12,319 bases of DNA from Actinomycetota bacterium (GTDB taxonomy: Bacteria > Actinomycetota > Acidimicrobiia > Spongiisociales > ZC4RG35), in the NCBI GenBank assembly GCA_022615295.1, contig JAKEHF010000062.1, forward strand, positions 1-12,319, in the 5' to 3' direction. The position numbers were made by a program, and so were the translations under genes. Under the pieces are notes generated by a model. It was given only the letters and a program-made list of their open reading frames with translations, did no database searches and was not told the origin of the DNA. This document shows positions 5,645 through 11,880 of the stretch, piece after piece. Numbering within the stretch: the first letter of the stretch is position 1; the number at the start of each line of letters is the position of its first letter.

Positions 5645-6033
5645 GGCGTCACTTCGAGGGTGGCCTCGGCGCCCAGTCTGACGACAAAGTCCGGGGTGAG
5701 GATCGTCCAGGACTCGAAGCTCGCCGTGGCCTCGGCGGTAACCCGATCCGGCTCCACGGAGCAACGTATGACGAGGTCATCGGACATCCGTCCCCCGAGC
5801 AGCTCGTCCACAACCGACCGTGAGGTCGCCTCACATCGGTCGGCCGACCCGACGAAGGCCCCGGCGCGGACCCCCTGCTCGAGGGCGGAGCGGATCGCCC
5901 CCCTCCCGTACTGCACGACCACGATGTTGGCGAGCAGCAGGAACAGAAGCAGCGCCATCCCGGCGGCGAGAAGGAACTGGACCGAGGTGACCCCTCTCTC
6001 GGTCAGCCCCCGATCAGCTGGCCCCTGATCCAC
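5641..6033 (-). CDS. TadE-like pseudopilin 1
   Basis: A 130-aa protein with the form of a minor Flp pilin: a short charged leader (TERG at 11-14), then VTSVQFLLAAGMALLLFLLL, then an amphipathic helix (YGRGAIRSALEQGVRAGAF) and a small outer domain with two cysteines (ADRCEAT, VIRCSVE) that could pair. Position +5 after the leader Gly is Gln rather than the usual Glu, so maturation by prepilin peptidase is uncertain. The only ordinary start is GTG 6033, giving a 31-bp overlap with the pilin gene; a CTG at 6006 would nearly abut the pilin stop. Position matches mycobacterial Rv3655c, between the pilin and the TadG-like gene. Confidence 0.82.
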   Translation of the reverse strand: MDQGPADRGLTERGVTSVQFLLAAGMALLLFLLLANIVVVQYGRGAIRSALEQGVRAGAFVGSADRCEATSRSVVDELLGGRMSDDLVIRCSVEPDRVTAEATASFESWTILTPDFVVRLGAEATLEVTP

Positions 6034-6185
6034 CCGACGATGTCGACGCCCAGGGCCTGCAACGCGCCCCAGATCACCACCAGGGCGGCGATGGCCAGGG
6101 CGGCGTTCCCCATCAGCTCCGCGGTGTTGAGACCGCGATCATCCTCCCTGAGGGCCTTGGCCCATTGTCTGACGACTGGCAACAT
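6003..6185 (-). CDS. flp: Flp-type major pilin
   Basis: A 60-aa protein, the normal size of Flp pilins. It has a 17-residue basic/acidic leader ending EDDRG, then LNTAELMGNAALAIAALVVIWGALQALG. Cleavage after the Gly would leave Glu at +5 (LNTAE), the hallmark of type IV prepilins. The mature part is essentially one helix, which packs into the pilus fibre. In mycobacteria the equivalent position holds a DUF4244 protein. Unlike its neighbours, which overlap, this gene is set off by a 16-bp gap from tadC and has a strong GGGAGG 8 nt before its ATG. That fits a product needed in large excess. Confidence 0.88.
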   Translation of the reverse strand: MLPVVRQWAKALREDDRGLNTAELMGNAALAIAALVVIWGALQALGVDIVGWIRGQLIGG

Positions 6186-6193
6186 TGTTTCTG

Positions 6194-6199
6194 CCTCCC
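6194..6199 (-). promoter_or_regulatory. Strong ribosome binding site of the pilin gene
   Basis: GGGAGG on the minus strand lies 8 nt before the pilin ATG at 6185. It is the only near-perfect Shine-Dalgarno at a junction of the tad operon, and it fills the one true intergenic gap. Confidence 0.75.
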
Positions 6200-6201
6200 T
6201 T

Positions 6202-7128
6202 CTATTGCCAGCTGGTTATCAAGTACGGCAGAGGTGCCGCGACAAAGAGGATCAACACCGGAGCGAGGATGGCGATGGTCGGGATGAGCATGGCGGCGCG
6301 ACGTTTCGTCGCCGTCCGCTTCAAGGCCTCTCGACGGGTCTCCCGGACGTCCTCGGACAGGGCGAGGAGAGCCGCGGCGAGGTCGGCTCCTCTCTCCTCG
6401 GCGCTGGCGAGGAGGCGGTAGGTCCTGGTGCAGAACGGCTCGGGGCTCACCTCGGCGATCCGGCGGAAGGCGTCGGGCCCCGACCACCCGGCTCGATGGA
6501 GTCGCAACGCCTCGTTGAGCTCCCCGACGACCTCACCAACACCTCTCCGGGTCACCGTCTTCACCGCATGGATGACCCCACCACCGGCGCGCACTCTCAT
6601 CGCCAGGAGCTGGTTCACCGTGTAGATCTCGATACGCATGAGGTCTCGGCGCCGCTCTATCGCATGTTGCAGACGCCCCTGGGTGCGGGTGATCCCGAAC
6701 AGCACCGCGAGGGCGACGAGGGTCACCGCCACCGGGAGTCGGACACGAAGCATCCCCGCCGATACGAGACCCACTCCCCCCGCCATGACCACGCTCTTCA
6801 GCTGGTCGAGGCGGTACCGAGCGACCATCTCGCCCTCGTCCAGACCCCGATACCAGCCCGCCTGCCGGAGCCGGAGGAGACTGGTCTCGCTCCCGAAGCG
6901 ATCCACCGTCGAACCGAGACGCTCGGCGAGGTCCCTCACCATGGGTCCGAAGATCGTCTGAAAGACGCCCTCCCCGGGCACTGCCCGAAGCTGGACCATC
7001 TGGGGGACCAAATAGGGCCGGACACGCGAGCGGAGTCGCCGTGGCGGGGGGATCAGGGCGCGGACCAGCACCCCGACCGTCAATGCGGTCGACACAGCCG
7101 CTGCGGTCATGAGCGGACCCACCCTCAA
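6202..7128 (-). CDS. tadC: TadC-like inner membrane platform protein (T2SSF domain)
   Basis: The 308-aa product has an N-terminal transmembrane helix (about 8-25), a central pair (about 112-148), a cytosolic type II secretion F domain (about 160-275, with MRVRAGGGVIHAVKTVTRRG and SAEERGADLAAALLALSEDV) and a C-terminal helix (about 280-302). TadC pairs with TadB to form the membrane platform that TadA drives during pilus assembly. TTG at 7128 overlaps the tadB stop as TTGA and has GGGGG 6 nt upstream. ATG 7110, with GAGGGTGGG ahead of it, is an alternative. It is followed by the pilin gene after 16 bp. Confidence 0.92.
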   Translation of the reverse strand: MRVGPLMTAAAVSTALTVGVLVRALIPPPRRLRSRVRPYLVPQMVQLRAVPGEGVFQTIFGPMVRDLAERLGSTVDRFGSETSLLRLRQAGWYRGLDEGEMVARYRLDQLKSVVMAGGVGLVSAGMLRVRLPVAVTLVALAVLFGITRTQGRLQHAIERRRDLMRIEIYTVNQLLAMRVRAGGGVIHAVKTVTRRGVGEVVGELNEALRLHRAGWSGPDAFRRIAEVSPEPFCTRTYRLLASAEERGADLAAALLALSEDVRETRREALKRTATKRRAAMLIPTIAILAPVLILFVAAPLPYLITSWQ

Positions 7129-7973
7129 TGTGGACCCCCAAAGACACGTGGCTCGGTGGGGATCGCCCCGAGACGGGTGGCGATGACGATGCCTAGCAGG
7201 CTCATCACCCCTCCTATCCCGGCGACGGTGAACCCGAGCGGCGTCGAATAGAACTCGCGGAAGATCGCCGACCTGGCGGTCATGGCCACGAGAACCAGCC
7301 AGGGCAGAACGAAGACAACCCGGGCATTGATCTTGTGCTCGAGGTTCTCGCTCCTCACCTGCTCCATCGACCAGTTGTCGCGGGTTGTCGCTTCGGCGAG
7401 GTCGGCGAGTATCTCGTTGACGACACTCCCACCCCTCTCGTAGGCGAGGATGAGCACCTCGATGACCCGATCCGACGTCGGATCGGCCAGATCCTCCTTG
7501 ACGATCTCGAGGGCGGTCACGACACCCAGGCTCCGGGAGTAGACGCCGAATCCCTGAAAGGCGACCCGCAACGGCTCCGGACCGTATCTAGACAGGTCCA
7601 CGATGGCGTTGGGCAATGACGCACCCGACCTGATCGAGGTGAGCACGTCGCGGAGACCGTCGGGCCACGCCTGCTGCACCTCTGCGACTCTGCGGGCCCG
7701 CTTCTGGGCGAAGTAGGCCCGCGGCAAGGTGGCCACCACCACCGCCGGGACCGCCGACACGACCACCAGTCCCGTCAGACCGTAGAGAAGGATGAAGGTG
7801 GCACCGGCCACCCCGAGCACCGTCAGCCAGAACTGGGCCGGTGTCACGTCGAGACCGTGCACCCCCCGTCGCCGCGATGGCTTGCCGGGCCTCGACCTGA
7901 CCGTGCCCATCATGAGGAGGGCGAGACCCCCCACGGCTACCGCCGTGGCCCCCGCGGCGAGCAGGCTCACCAT
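7125..7973 (-). CDS. tadB: TadB-like inner membrane platform protein (T2SSF domain)
   Basis: 282 aa with helices near 4-23 and 50-83, a cytosolic T2SSF domain (about 100-215, including WPDGLRDVLTSIRSGASLPNA and EVLILAYERGGSVVNEILADLAE) and two C-terminal helices (about 228-245 and 255-273). It is the TadB partner in the pilus platform. I start it at ATG 7973, which overlaps the tadA stop by 7 bp (ATGGTGA); a GTG one codon later is also possible. The in-frame extension to 8075 is unsupported shadow of tadA. Its stop overlaps the tadC TTG. Confidence 0.92.
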   Translation of the reverse strand: MVSLLAAGATAVAVGGLALLMMGTVRSRPGKPSRRRGVHGLDVTPAQFWLTVLGVAGATFILLYGLTGLVVVSAVPAVVVATLPRAYFAQKRARRVAEVQQAWPDGLRDVLTSIRSGASLPNAIVDLSRYGPEPLRVAFQGFGVYSRSLGVVTALEIVKEDLADPTSDRVIEVLILAYERGGSVVNEILADLAEATTRDNWSMEQVRSENLEHKINARVVFVLPWLVLVAMTARSAIFREFYSTPLGFTVAGIGGVMSLLGIVIATRLGAIPTEPRVFGGPH

Positions 7974-9241
7974 TCGGCCACCCCATGTGCCAGCAGACCA
8001 GACAGGCTCGCGCCCTCGGGGAGGTGTGATGTGAGACGTCGCGCCAGACGGTCGGGGGGTAGGGCCCCGGTCCACTCCAGGGGGCCCCCGAGACGGTCCC
8101 GTTGATAGATCGCCTCCGTGGAGAAGTCTTCGTGAAGCGAGGGCACGACCGCCTTGATCTCCATGGTCTCACGAACCACCCTCCCCCCGTTGGTGTCTTG
8201 GGCCCGGTCGAGATGGACGAGCAGGTCGATGGAGGTGGAAAAGACCTTTCGAACCACACGCTCCGGCACATTCTCCCCGGCCATGAGGGCGGAATTGACC
8301 AGCGCCGCCAAAGCATCGGAGGCCGAATTGGCGTGGATGGTGCAGGCCAGGCCGCAGCCGGCGTTGACCGCCCTGGTGAGCTCGAATGCCTCGGCCCCCC
8401 GAACCTCTCCCACAACGATCATGTCCGGACGCATGGCCAGAATGACCTTCACCAGGTCGCGCAGCGTGATCTCCCCCCCACCACCCAGCGAGGGCGGCCT
8501 GGCCTCGTAGTAGGAGCCATGGACCAGGGGGACATGTAGCTCACGCACCTCCTCGCAGGCGCGAATGCAGTGCTCGGAGGGGACGCTTGCCATTAGGGCC
8601 GACAGAAACGAGGTCTTCCCCGACCCGGGCGGCCCGGAGACGATGACGGAGGCCGAGGCCCGCATCGCAAGGGCCAAGAACGCGGCCGCGGGAGGGGTCA
8701 GCGAGCCGAGCCGGACCAGGGCATCAAGGGTCTGACGACGCAAGGCGTACTTGCGGATCGTGGCCGATAGATGATCGGACACCGGCGGTATCACTGCAGT
8801 GAGCCGGGCCGTCCCACCGAGCACGCGGGCCTGGACGACGGGGCTGGAAGCGTCGAGACGGCGGTCGGTGGCGGAGATCAGCAGCAGGACTGCCTGGCGG
8901 TTCTCCTCCTCGGTGCTGGGCTCGCCGGCACCCCTGAGAACGCCGCCGGCCTCGAGAAAGCTGACCTTGTCCCCCTCGATGAAGACCTCCTCGATGTCGG
9001 GAGACTCGAGAAGGGTCATGAGTGGGCCGCGACCCGTGAGTGAGGCAACCAGTCTCTCCACCGTGGCGTCGGGGTCGACGAGGGTCTTGACCTCGCCGAG
9101 GTGGGCACGTCTCTGATAGTCGTCGACTGTGGTCCTCAGCAGACGGGCGACGGCCTCGGGCTGGTCGCCGGGGTCGATGCCGGACCCGTCGATCCGGGCC
9201 AGCGCCTCTTTGCGGAGTTGCGCGTAGGCGTCGACGCTCAT
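7967..9241 (-). CDS. tadA: TadA/CpaF pilus assembly ATPase
   Basis: A 424-aa cytosolic secretion ATPase of the CpaF/TadA branch (GspE/VirB11 superfamily), which forms a hexamer that powers Flp pilus extension. The Walker A is GPPGSGKT (203-210), the acidic Asp-box equivalent is CEEVRELHV (229-237), Walker B is MIVVGEVRG (274-282), and the His box is GCGLACTIHANS (295-306). The N-terminal domain (about 1-160) has the usual SPDIEEVFIEG segment. Length is typical. ATG 9241 overlaps the tadZ stop as ATGA, so translation is probably coupled; the frame extends to 9484 but only as shadow of tadZ. Confidence 0.97.
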   Translation of the reverse strand: MSVDAYAQLRKEALARIDGSGIDPGDQPEAVARLLRTTVDDYQRRAHLGEVKTLVDPDATVERLVASLTGRGPLMTLLESPDIEEVFIEGDKVSFLEAGGVLRGAGEPSTEEENRQAVLLLISATDRRLDASSPVVQARVLGGTARLTAVIPPVSDHLSATIRKYALRRQTLDALVRLGSLTPPAAAFLALAMRASASVIVSGPPGSGKTSFLSALMASVPSEHCIRACEEVRELHVPLVHGSYYEARPPSLGGGGEITLRDLVKVILAMRPDMIVVGEVRGAEAFELTRAVNAGCGLACTIHANSASDALAALVNSALMAGENVPERVVRKVFSTSIDLLVHLDRAQDTNGGRVVRETMEIKAVVPSLHEDFSTEAIYQRDRLGGPLEWTGALPPDRLARRLTSHLPEGASLSGLLAHGVAEW

Positions 9242-10428
9242 CCGTTGGTCATCAGCTCGGCGACCCTGGAGATCTCGCGGAGGTACCGGCCTCTGGTCAG
9301 GGGTCGTCCCTCCCAGACCGCCTCTTCGACCCTCGACTCGAAGGGGAGTAACAGGAGGGGGACATCGGGGAGTGCCGCCGAGATCTCGGCGCGTATCTCG
9401 CCACGTTGAAAGATCCGTCGTGAGGTCTTGTTGACGGCGACGACGTGTTGAGCCGGATCGAGGAGCTCTTCGATCCGGGGCCACACGCTGAGCAACCGAG
9501 CGATGCCGATTGGATCTCCAGTGGTGACCACGACCACGGTGTCGAATCCCTTGAGGACCACTCCCTGCGCTTTGTCCTCGGCGCCGAGATCGGCGACCAG
9601 CAGCTCACAACGCCCCGCAAGACAGTCGAGGACCATGGTCAGCTCGTGATGGGCGATCGGGTTCTGCCCGCGCTGGGTCGCCGAGCCGACCATGACGGTC
9701 AGGTCCCCGACACGGTGCAGGGTGGCATCGAGGACCCCTCCGTGTAGGACAACGTCGACGACGCTGAGGAGATTGGGATGAGGCGGCAGGTCGAGACGTT
9801 GGGCGACGCTCGGCCAAAGGGGATCGAGATCGAGGAGGGAGACGGTGGCACGCCGGGAGGCGAGACTGGCCAGGTTCACGGCGATCTCGGTCGCTCCCAC
9901 CCCCGCGCTCACCCCCAGCACCCCGATCGTGCGAGCCGCGGGCGGCGGTCCGGCATCGACGGTCGGGCCATCCACGACGGTCTGCGAGGCGGTGAGCGCC
10001 AGCTCGAGGTATTCCTCGGCGGGCGCCTGGGCCTCGATCACGTCGCTGATCCCACACTCGAGGAGACGACGTTTGGCATCGGGACCGTCCGCCACGTCGA
10101 AGACGCCGACGACCATCCTCCCCTGCTGACGGAGGAGGGTGACGAGACGCGGGGTGAGAAACGAGCAGACGTCATCGATGAAGACAAGGTCGTAGCCACC
10201 CTCGAGGCACTGACTCACCCCCATCAGCCTCCCGATCACCCTTGCCCCGCCGTGGGCGAGCACGTGGCGATGGAGACGGTCCGGCCAGTCTCGAGCCGAA
10301 GCGGCGAGGGCGATGTCAAGACTCGTCCTGAACCACCCCCGTCGCGACCGGTGGGGCGCCGGTCGACCTGATGACGTCGATCGGGCCGGCGGCAACCGCT
10401 TCGGCCAGAGCCAAGGCTTGCTCCGCAT
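9238..10428 (-). CDS. tadZ: TadZ/CpaE-like pilus localisation ATPase
   Basis: The protein has a receiver-like N-terminal domain (about residues 37-150) and a MinD/ParA-type ATPase domain (about 166-390). In the ATPase the deviant Walker A is GVSAGVGATEIAVNLA (172-187): the glycines are kept but both usual lysines are absent, even more reduced than typical TadZ. LLDLDPLWPSVAQRL (198-212) is the matching switch region. TadZ proteins place the pilus machinery at the cell pole. In mycobacteria the homologue is Rv3660c. The start is unclear. ATG 10428 overlaps cpaB by 113 bp and TTG 10395 by 80 bp. The receiver core begins around residue 38, just where cpaB stops. GTG 10263 would cut into the domain. 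The C-terminus overlaps tadA by 4 bp. Confidence 0.85.
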   Translation of the reverse strand: MRSKPWLWPKRLPPARSTSSGRPAPHRSRRGWFRTSLDIALAASARDWPDRLHRHVLAHGGARVIGRLMGVSQCLEGGYDLVFIDDVCSFLTPRLVTLLRQQGRMVVGVFDVADGPDAKRRLLECGISDVIEAQAPAEEYLELALTASQTVVDGPTVDAGPPPAARTIGVLGVSAGVGATEIAVNLASLASRRATVSLLDLDPLWPSVAQRLDLPPHPNLLSVVDVVLHGGVLDATLHRVGDLTVMVGSATQRGQNPIAHHELTMVLDCLAGRCELLVADLGAEDKAQGVVLKGFDTVVVVTTGDPIGIARLLSVWPRIEELLDPAQHVVAVNKTSRRIFQRGEIRAEISAALPDVPLLLLPFESRVEEAVWEGRPLTRGRYLREISRVAELMTNG

Positions 10429-11035
10429 CTACCGCCAATACCAGATGGTGTTCGGAAGACCCGAAGCCCGAAGTGTCCTCGGCGGGCAACGACACCACCT
10501 CGACATCGGCGACGACGTACACGGCCACACCGTCCCTCACCGTGATGACGTCGACCCGATCGCCGGTGACCACGGTGCCACCGGCAGCTCGGGTCACCTC
10601 GACCGGAATGCTCATGGCCCTCAATCCCTCACCGGCTGCAGGCTGTGCCAAGGCGGTCACATCGATGACGCCACCTTCCGGTATCGCCCGCTGCAACACC
10701 CAGCCCTCGTGGGAGACGAGGCGGTCCTCCACAACCATTGTGGACAGACCGTCGAAGTCGGTCGGGATGGGGACGAGACGAGCCATCCCGGGACTGAACA
10801 CCGACCCCGCAGCAAGCGGCGTGTCTGCCACGGCGACCAGGACACTTGCGCTCCTGTCCTGGAGGGCGAGAATGTTGAGTACAAAGGCCAGGACGACGGC
10901 AAGGGCGACCAGCACGTGAGATGCCGAAAGACGGCGTCCCCCCCTACGGCCGGCCGGCTGTGAGGTGCCCGCTTCCCTCGTGACGAGTGAGGGTCTGTGG
11001 GTCAACCGCCGCAACCTATCCGCCGTCGCCCACAC
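10316..11035 (-). CDS. cpaB: CpaB/RcpC-like SAF-domain pilus protein
   Basis: 239 aa: a basic cytosolic tail (1-36, rich in Arg), one transmembrane helix (about 41-58), a SAF domain (about 65-128, VLVAVADTPLAAGSVFSPGMA ... QRAIPEGGVIDVTAL) and an RcpC/CpaB region (about 138-225, RAMSIPVEVTRAAGGTVVTGDRVDVITV). In Gram-negatives CpaB works with the secretin; in monoderms it may interact with the wall or with the pilus base. It is first in the tad operon. The GTG 11035 start lacks a Shine-Dalgarno. TTG 11005, about 7 nt after a TAGGTT -10-like element, would suit a leaderless message; TTG 11014 is also in frame. All leave the transmembrane helix intact. Confidence 0.88.
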   Translation of the reverse strand: MWATADRLRRLTHRPSLVTREAGTSQPAGRRGGRRLSASHVLVALAVVLAFVLNILALQDRSASVLVAVADTPLAAGSVFSPGMARLVPIPTDFDGLSTMVVEDRLVSHEGWVLQRAIPEGGVIDVTALAQPAAGEGLRAMSIPVEVTRAAGGTVVTGDRVDVITVRDGVAVYVVADVEVVSLPAEDTSGFGSSEHHLVLAVDAEQALALAEAVAAGPIDVIRSTGAPPVATGVVQDES

Positions 11036-11043
11036 GATGTCGA
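11015..11043 (-). promoter_or_regulatory. Possible tad operon promoter
   Basis: On the minus strand TCGACA (11043-11038) and GATAGG (11020-11015) are 17 nt apart, and the overlapping TAGGTT (11018-11013) is another -10 option. Start of transcription would fall near 11006, at the TTG codons of cpaB. The region overlaps the leader of the divergent plus-strand gene, only 20 bp away. Confidence 0.35.
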
Positions 11044-11055
11044 GAGCGCGAAAAC

Positions 11056-11592
11056 ATGACCTTCGAACACGACCCCAAGCTCGTCTCCGATCTGCGTGAG
11101 GCGGTTGCCCGCGCCTGGCAGGAAGAGGCGGAGGAGGACGAGCAACTCACCGCCCTGGCCGATAGACGACGCTTCACCATTGCCGACCTGGCCGGAGAGA
11201 TGGTCAACAAGGGGTTTCGGGTGGCGGTCGAGTTCGGTGGCCACAGCTTCAGCGGTGTGGTGGTGGGTGGCGGCCCCGACCACGTCACCGTGGCCGGGTC
11301 GGGTCTCCGGGCTGACATCCGGCTCGACACGGCCTATTGGTCGGTGGTCCCGGCGGCCAAGGGTGAGACCCGGCCGGGAGTTGCCACCCAGGAGACGCTC
11401 AACGCCAGACTCGCCGAGCACGCCGACCAGCGGAATACGGTCCGTCTCGCCATCCCCGGCGGTGACCTGGTCATCGGGTTGGTCACCGTCGTCGCCCAGG
11501 ACCACATCGAGATCGAAGACGCCGACAACCGGCACGTGTGGGTGCCGATGAGTCTGATCCTGGCGGTTATCCGTTCGACCGAGTTTCAATGA
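11056..11592 (+). CDS. Hypothetical protein with two internal beta-rich repeats
   Basis: I do not recognise this 178-aa protein. It has an acidic N-terminal helix (1-36, EEAEEDEQ), a short segment FTIADLAGEMVNKG (40-53), and two similar beta-rich units at about 54-98 and 128-172. In both units Gly-x4-Gly is followed eight residues later by Asp-His-(V/I): GHSFSG then DHV (75-77), and GDLVIG then DHI (149-151). Each unit then ends in a strand with Trp and hydrophobic residues. The spacing recalls small Sm-like or SH3-like barrels, which bind RNA or peptides; this is inference. No signal peptide, no transmembrane segment. ATG 11056 has GAGAG 9 nt upstream. It is divergent from cpaB and overlaps the next gene tail to tail by 26 bp. 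Confidence 0.8.
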   Translation: MTFEHDPKLVSDLREAVARAWQEEAEEDEQLTALADRRRFTIADLAGEMVNKGFRVAVEFGGHSFSGVVVGGGPDHVTVAGSGLRADIRLDTAYWSVVPAAKGETRPGVATQETLNARLAEHADQRNTVRLAIPGGDLVIGLVTVVAQDHIEIEDADNRHVWVPMSLILAVIRSTEFQ

Positions 11593-11791
11593 CCCCACCC
11601 TCCGTCACCGCAGGGTGGGAGCGGACGAACTCGTAGATCTCGTCCCTGAAGAACTTGAAGGTCCGTCCCCCGGGGAGCTTGTACGCCGGGAGACGGCCCT
11701 CCCGGGCGTAGCGACGGACCATCTGCACGTTCATCCCCAACAGCTCGGCCACCTGGGCCGCGTCGAGGATGGGTGGGTAGTCCTCAGCCAT
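11567..11791 (-). CDS. Excisionase/MerR-type helix-turn-helix DNA-binding protein
   Basis: A 74-aa protein, almost all one winged-helix DNA-binding domain of the excisionase family (HTH_17). The helix-turn-helix is LDAAQVAELLGMNVQMVRRYA (9-29), the wing is REGRLPAYKLPGGRTFKFFRDEIYEFV (30-56). Such proteins are either phage or plasmid excisionases or, when standing alone in actinobacterial chromosomes, small regulators. There is no integrase here, so a regulator is more likely. ATG 11791 has GAGAGG 7 nt upstream. The 3' end overlaps the convergent gene by 26 bp. Confidence 0.88.
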   Translation of the reverse strand: MAEDYPPILDAAQVAELLGMNVQMVRRYAREGRLPAYKLPGGRTFKFFRDEIYEFVRSHPAVTEGGVIETRSNG

Positions 11792-11816
11792 CTGTCGTCC
11801 TCTCGAACACGATGCG

Positions 11817-11845
11817 ATCGTAGGCGATGGGTGACGGGAGTTGAA
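11817..11845 (-). promoter_or_regulatory. Possible promoter of the excisionase-type gene
   Basis: On the minus strand TTCAAC (11845-11840) and TACGAT (11822-11817) are spaced 17 nt apart. The start would be near 11810, leaving a leader of about 19 nt with the GAGAGG site. It lies in the 89-bp gap before the divergent sigma factor gene. Confidence 0.35.
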
Positions 11846-11880
11846 GAGGGTCGTCCTCAGGTAAACCGACTCAGCCCCTC

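Noticed and set aside
11567..11791. Phage or integrative-element excisionase
   Set aside because: There is no integrase, attachment site or phage gene in the window. The tRNA 3' ends at 3945 and 4048 show no duplicated copies elsewhere in the window.
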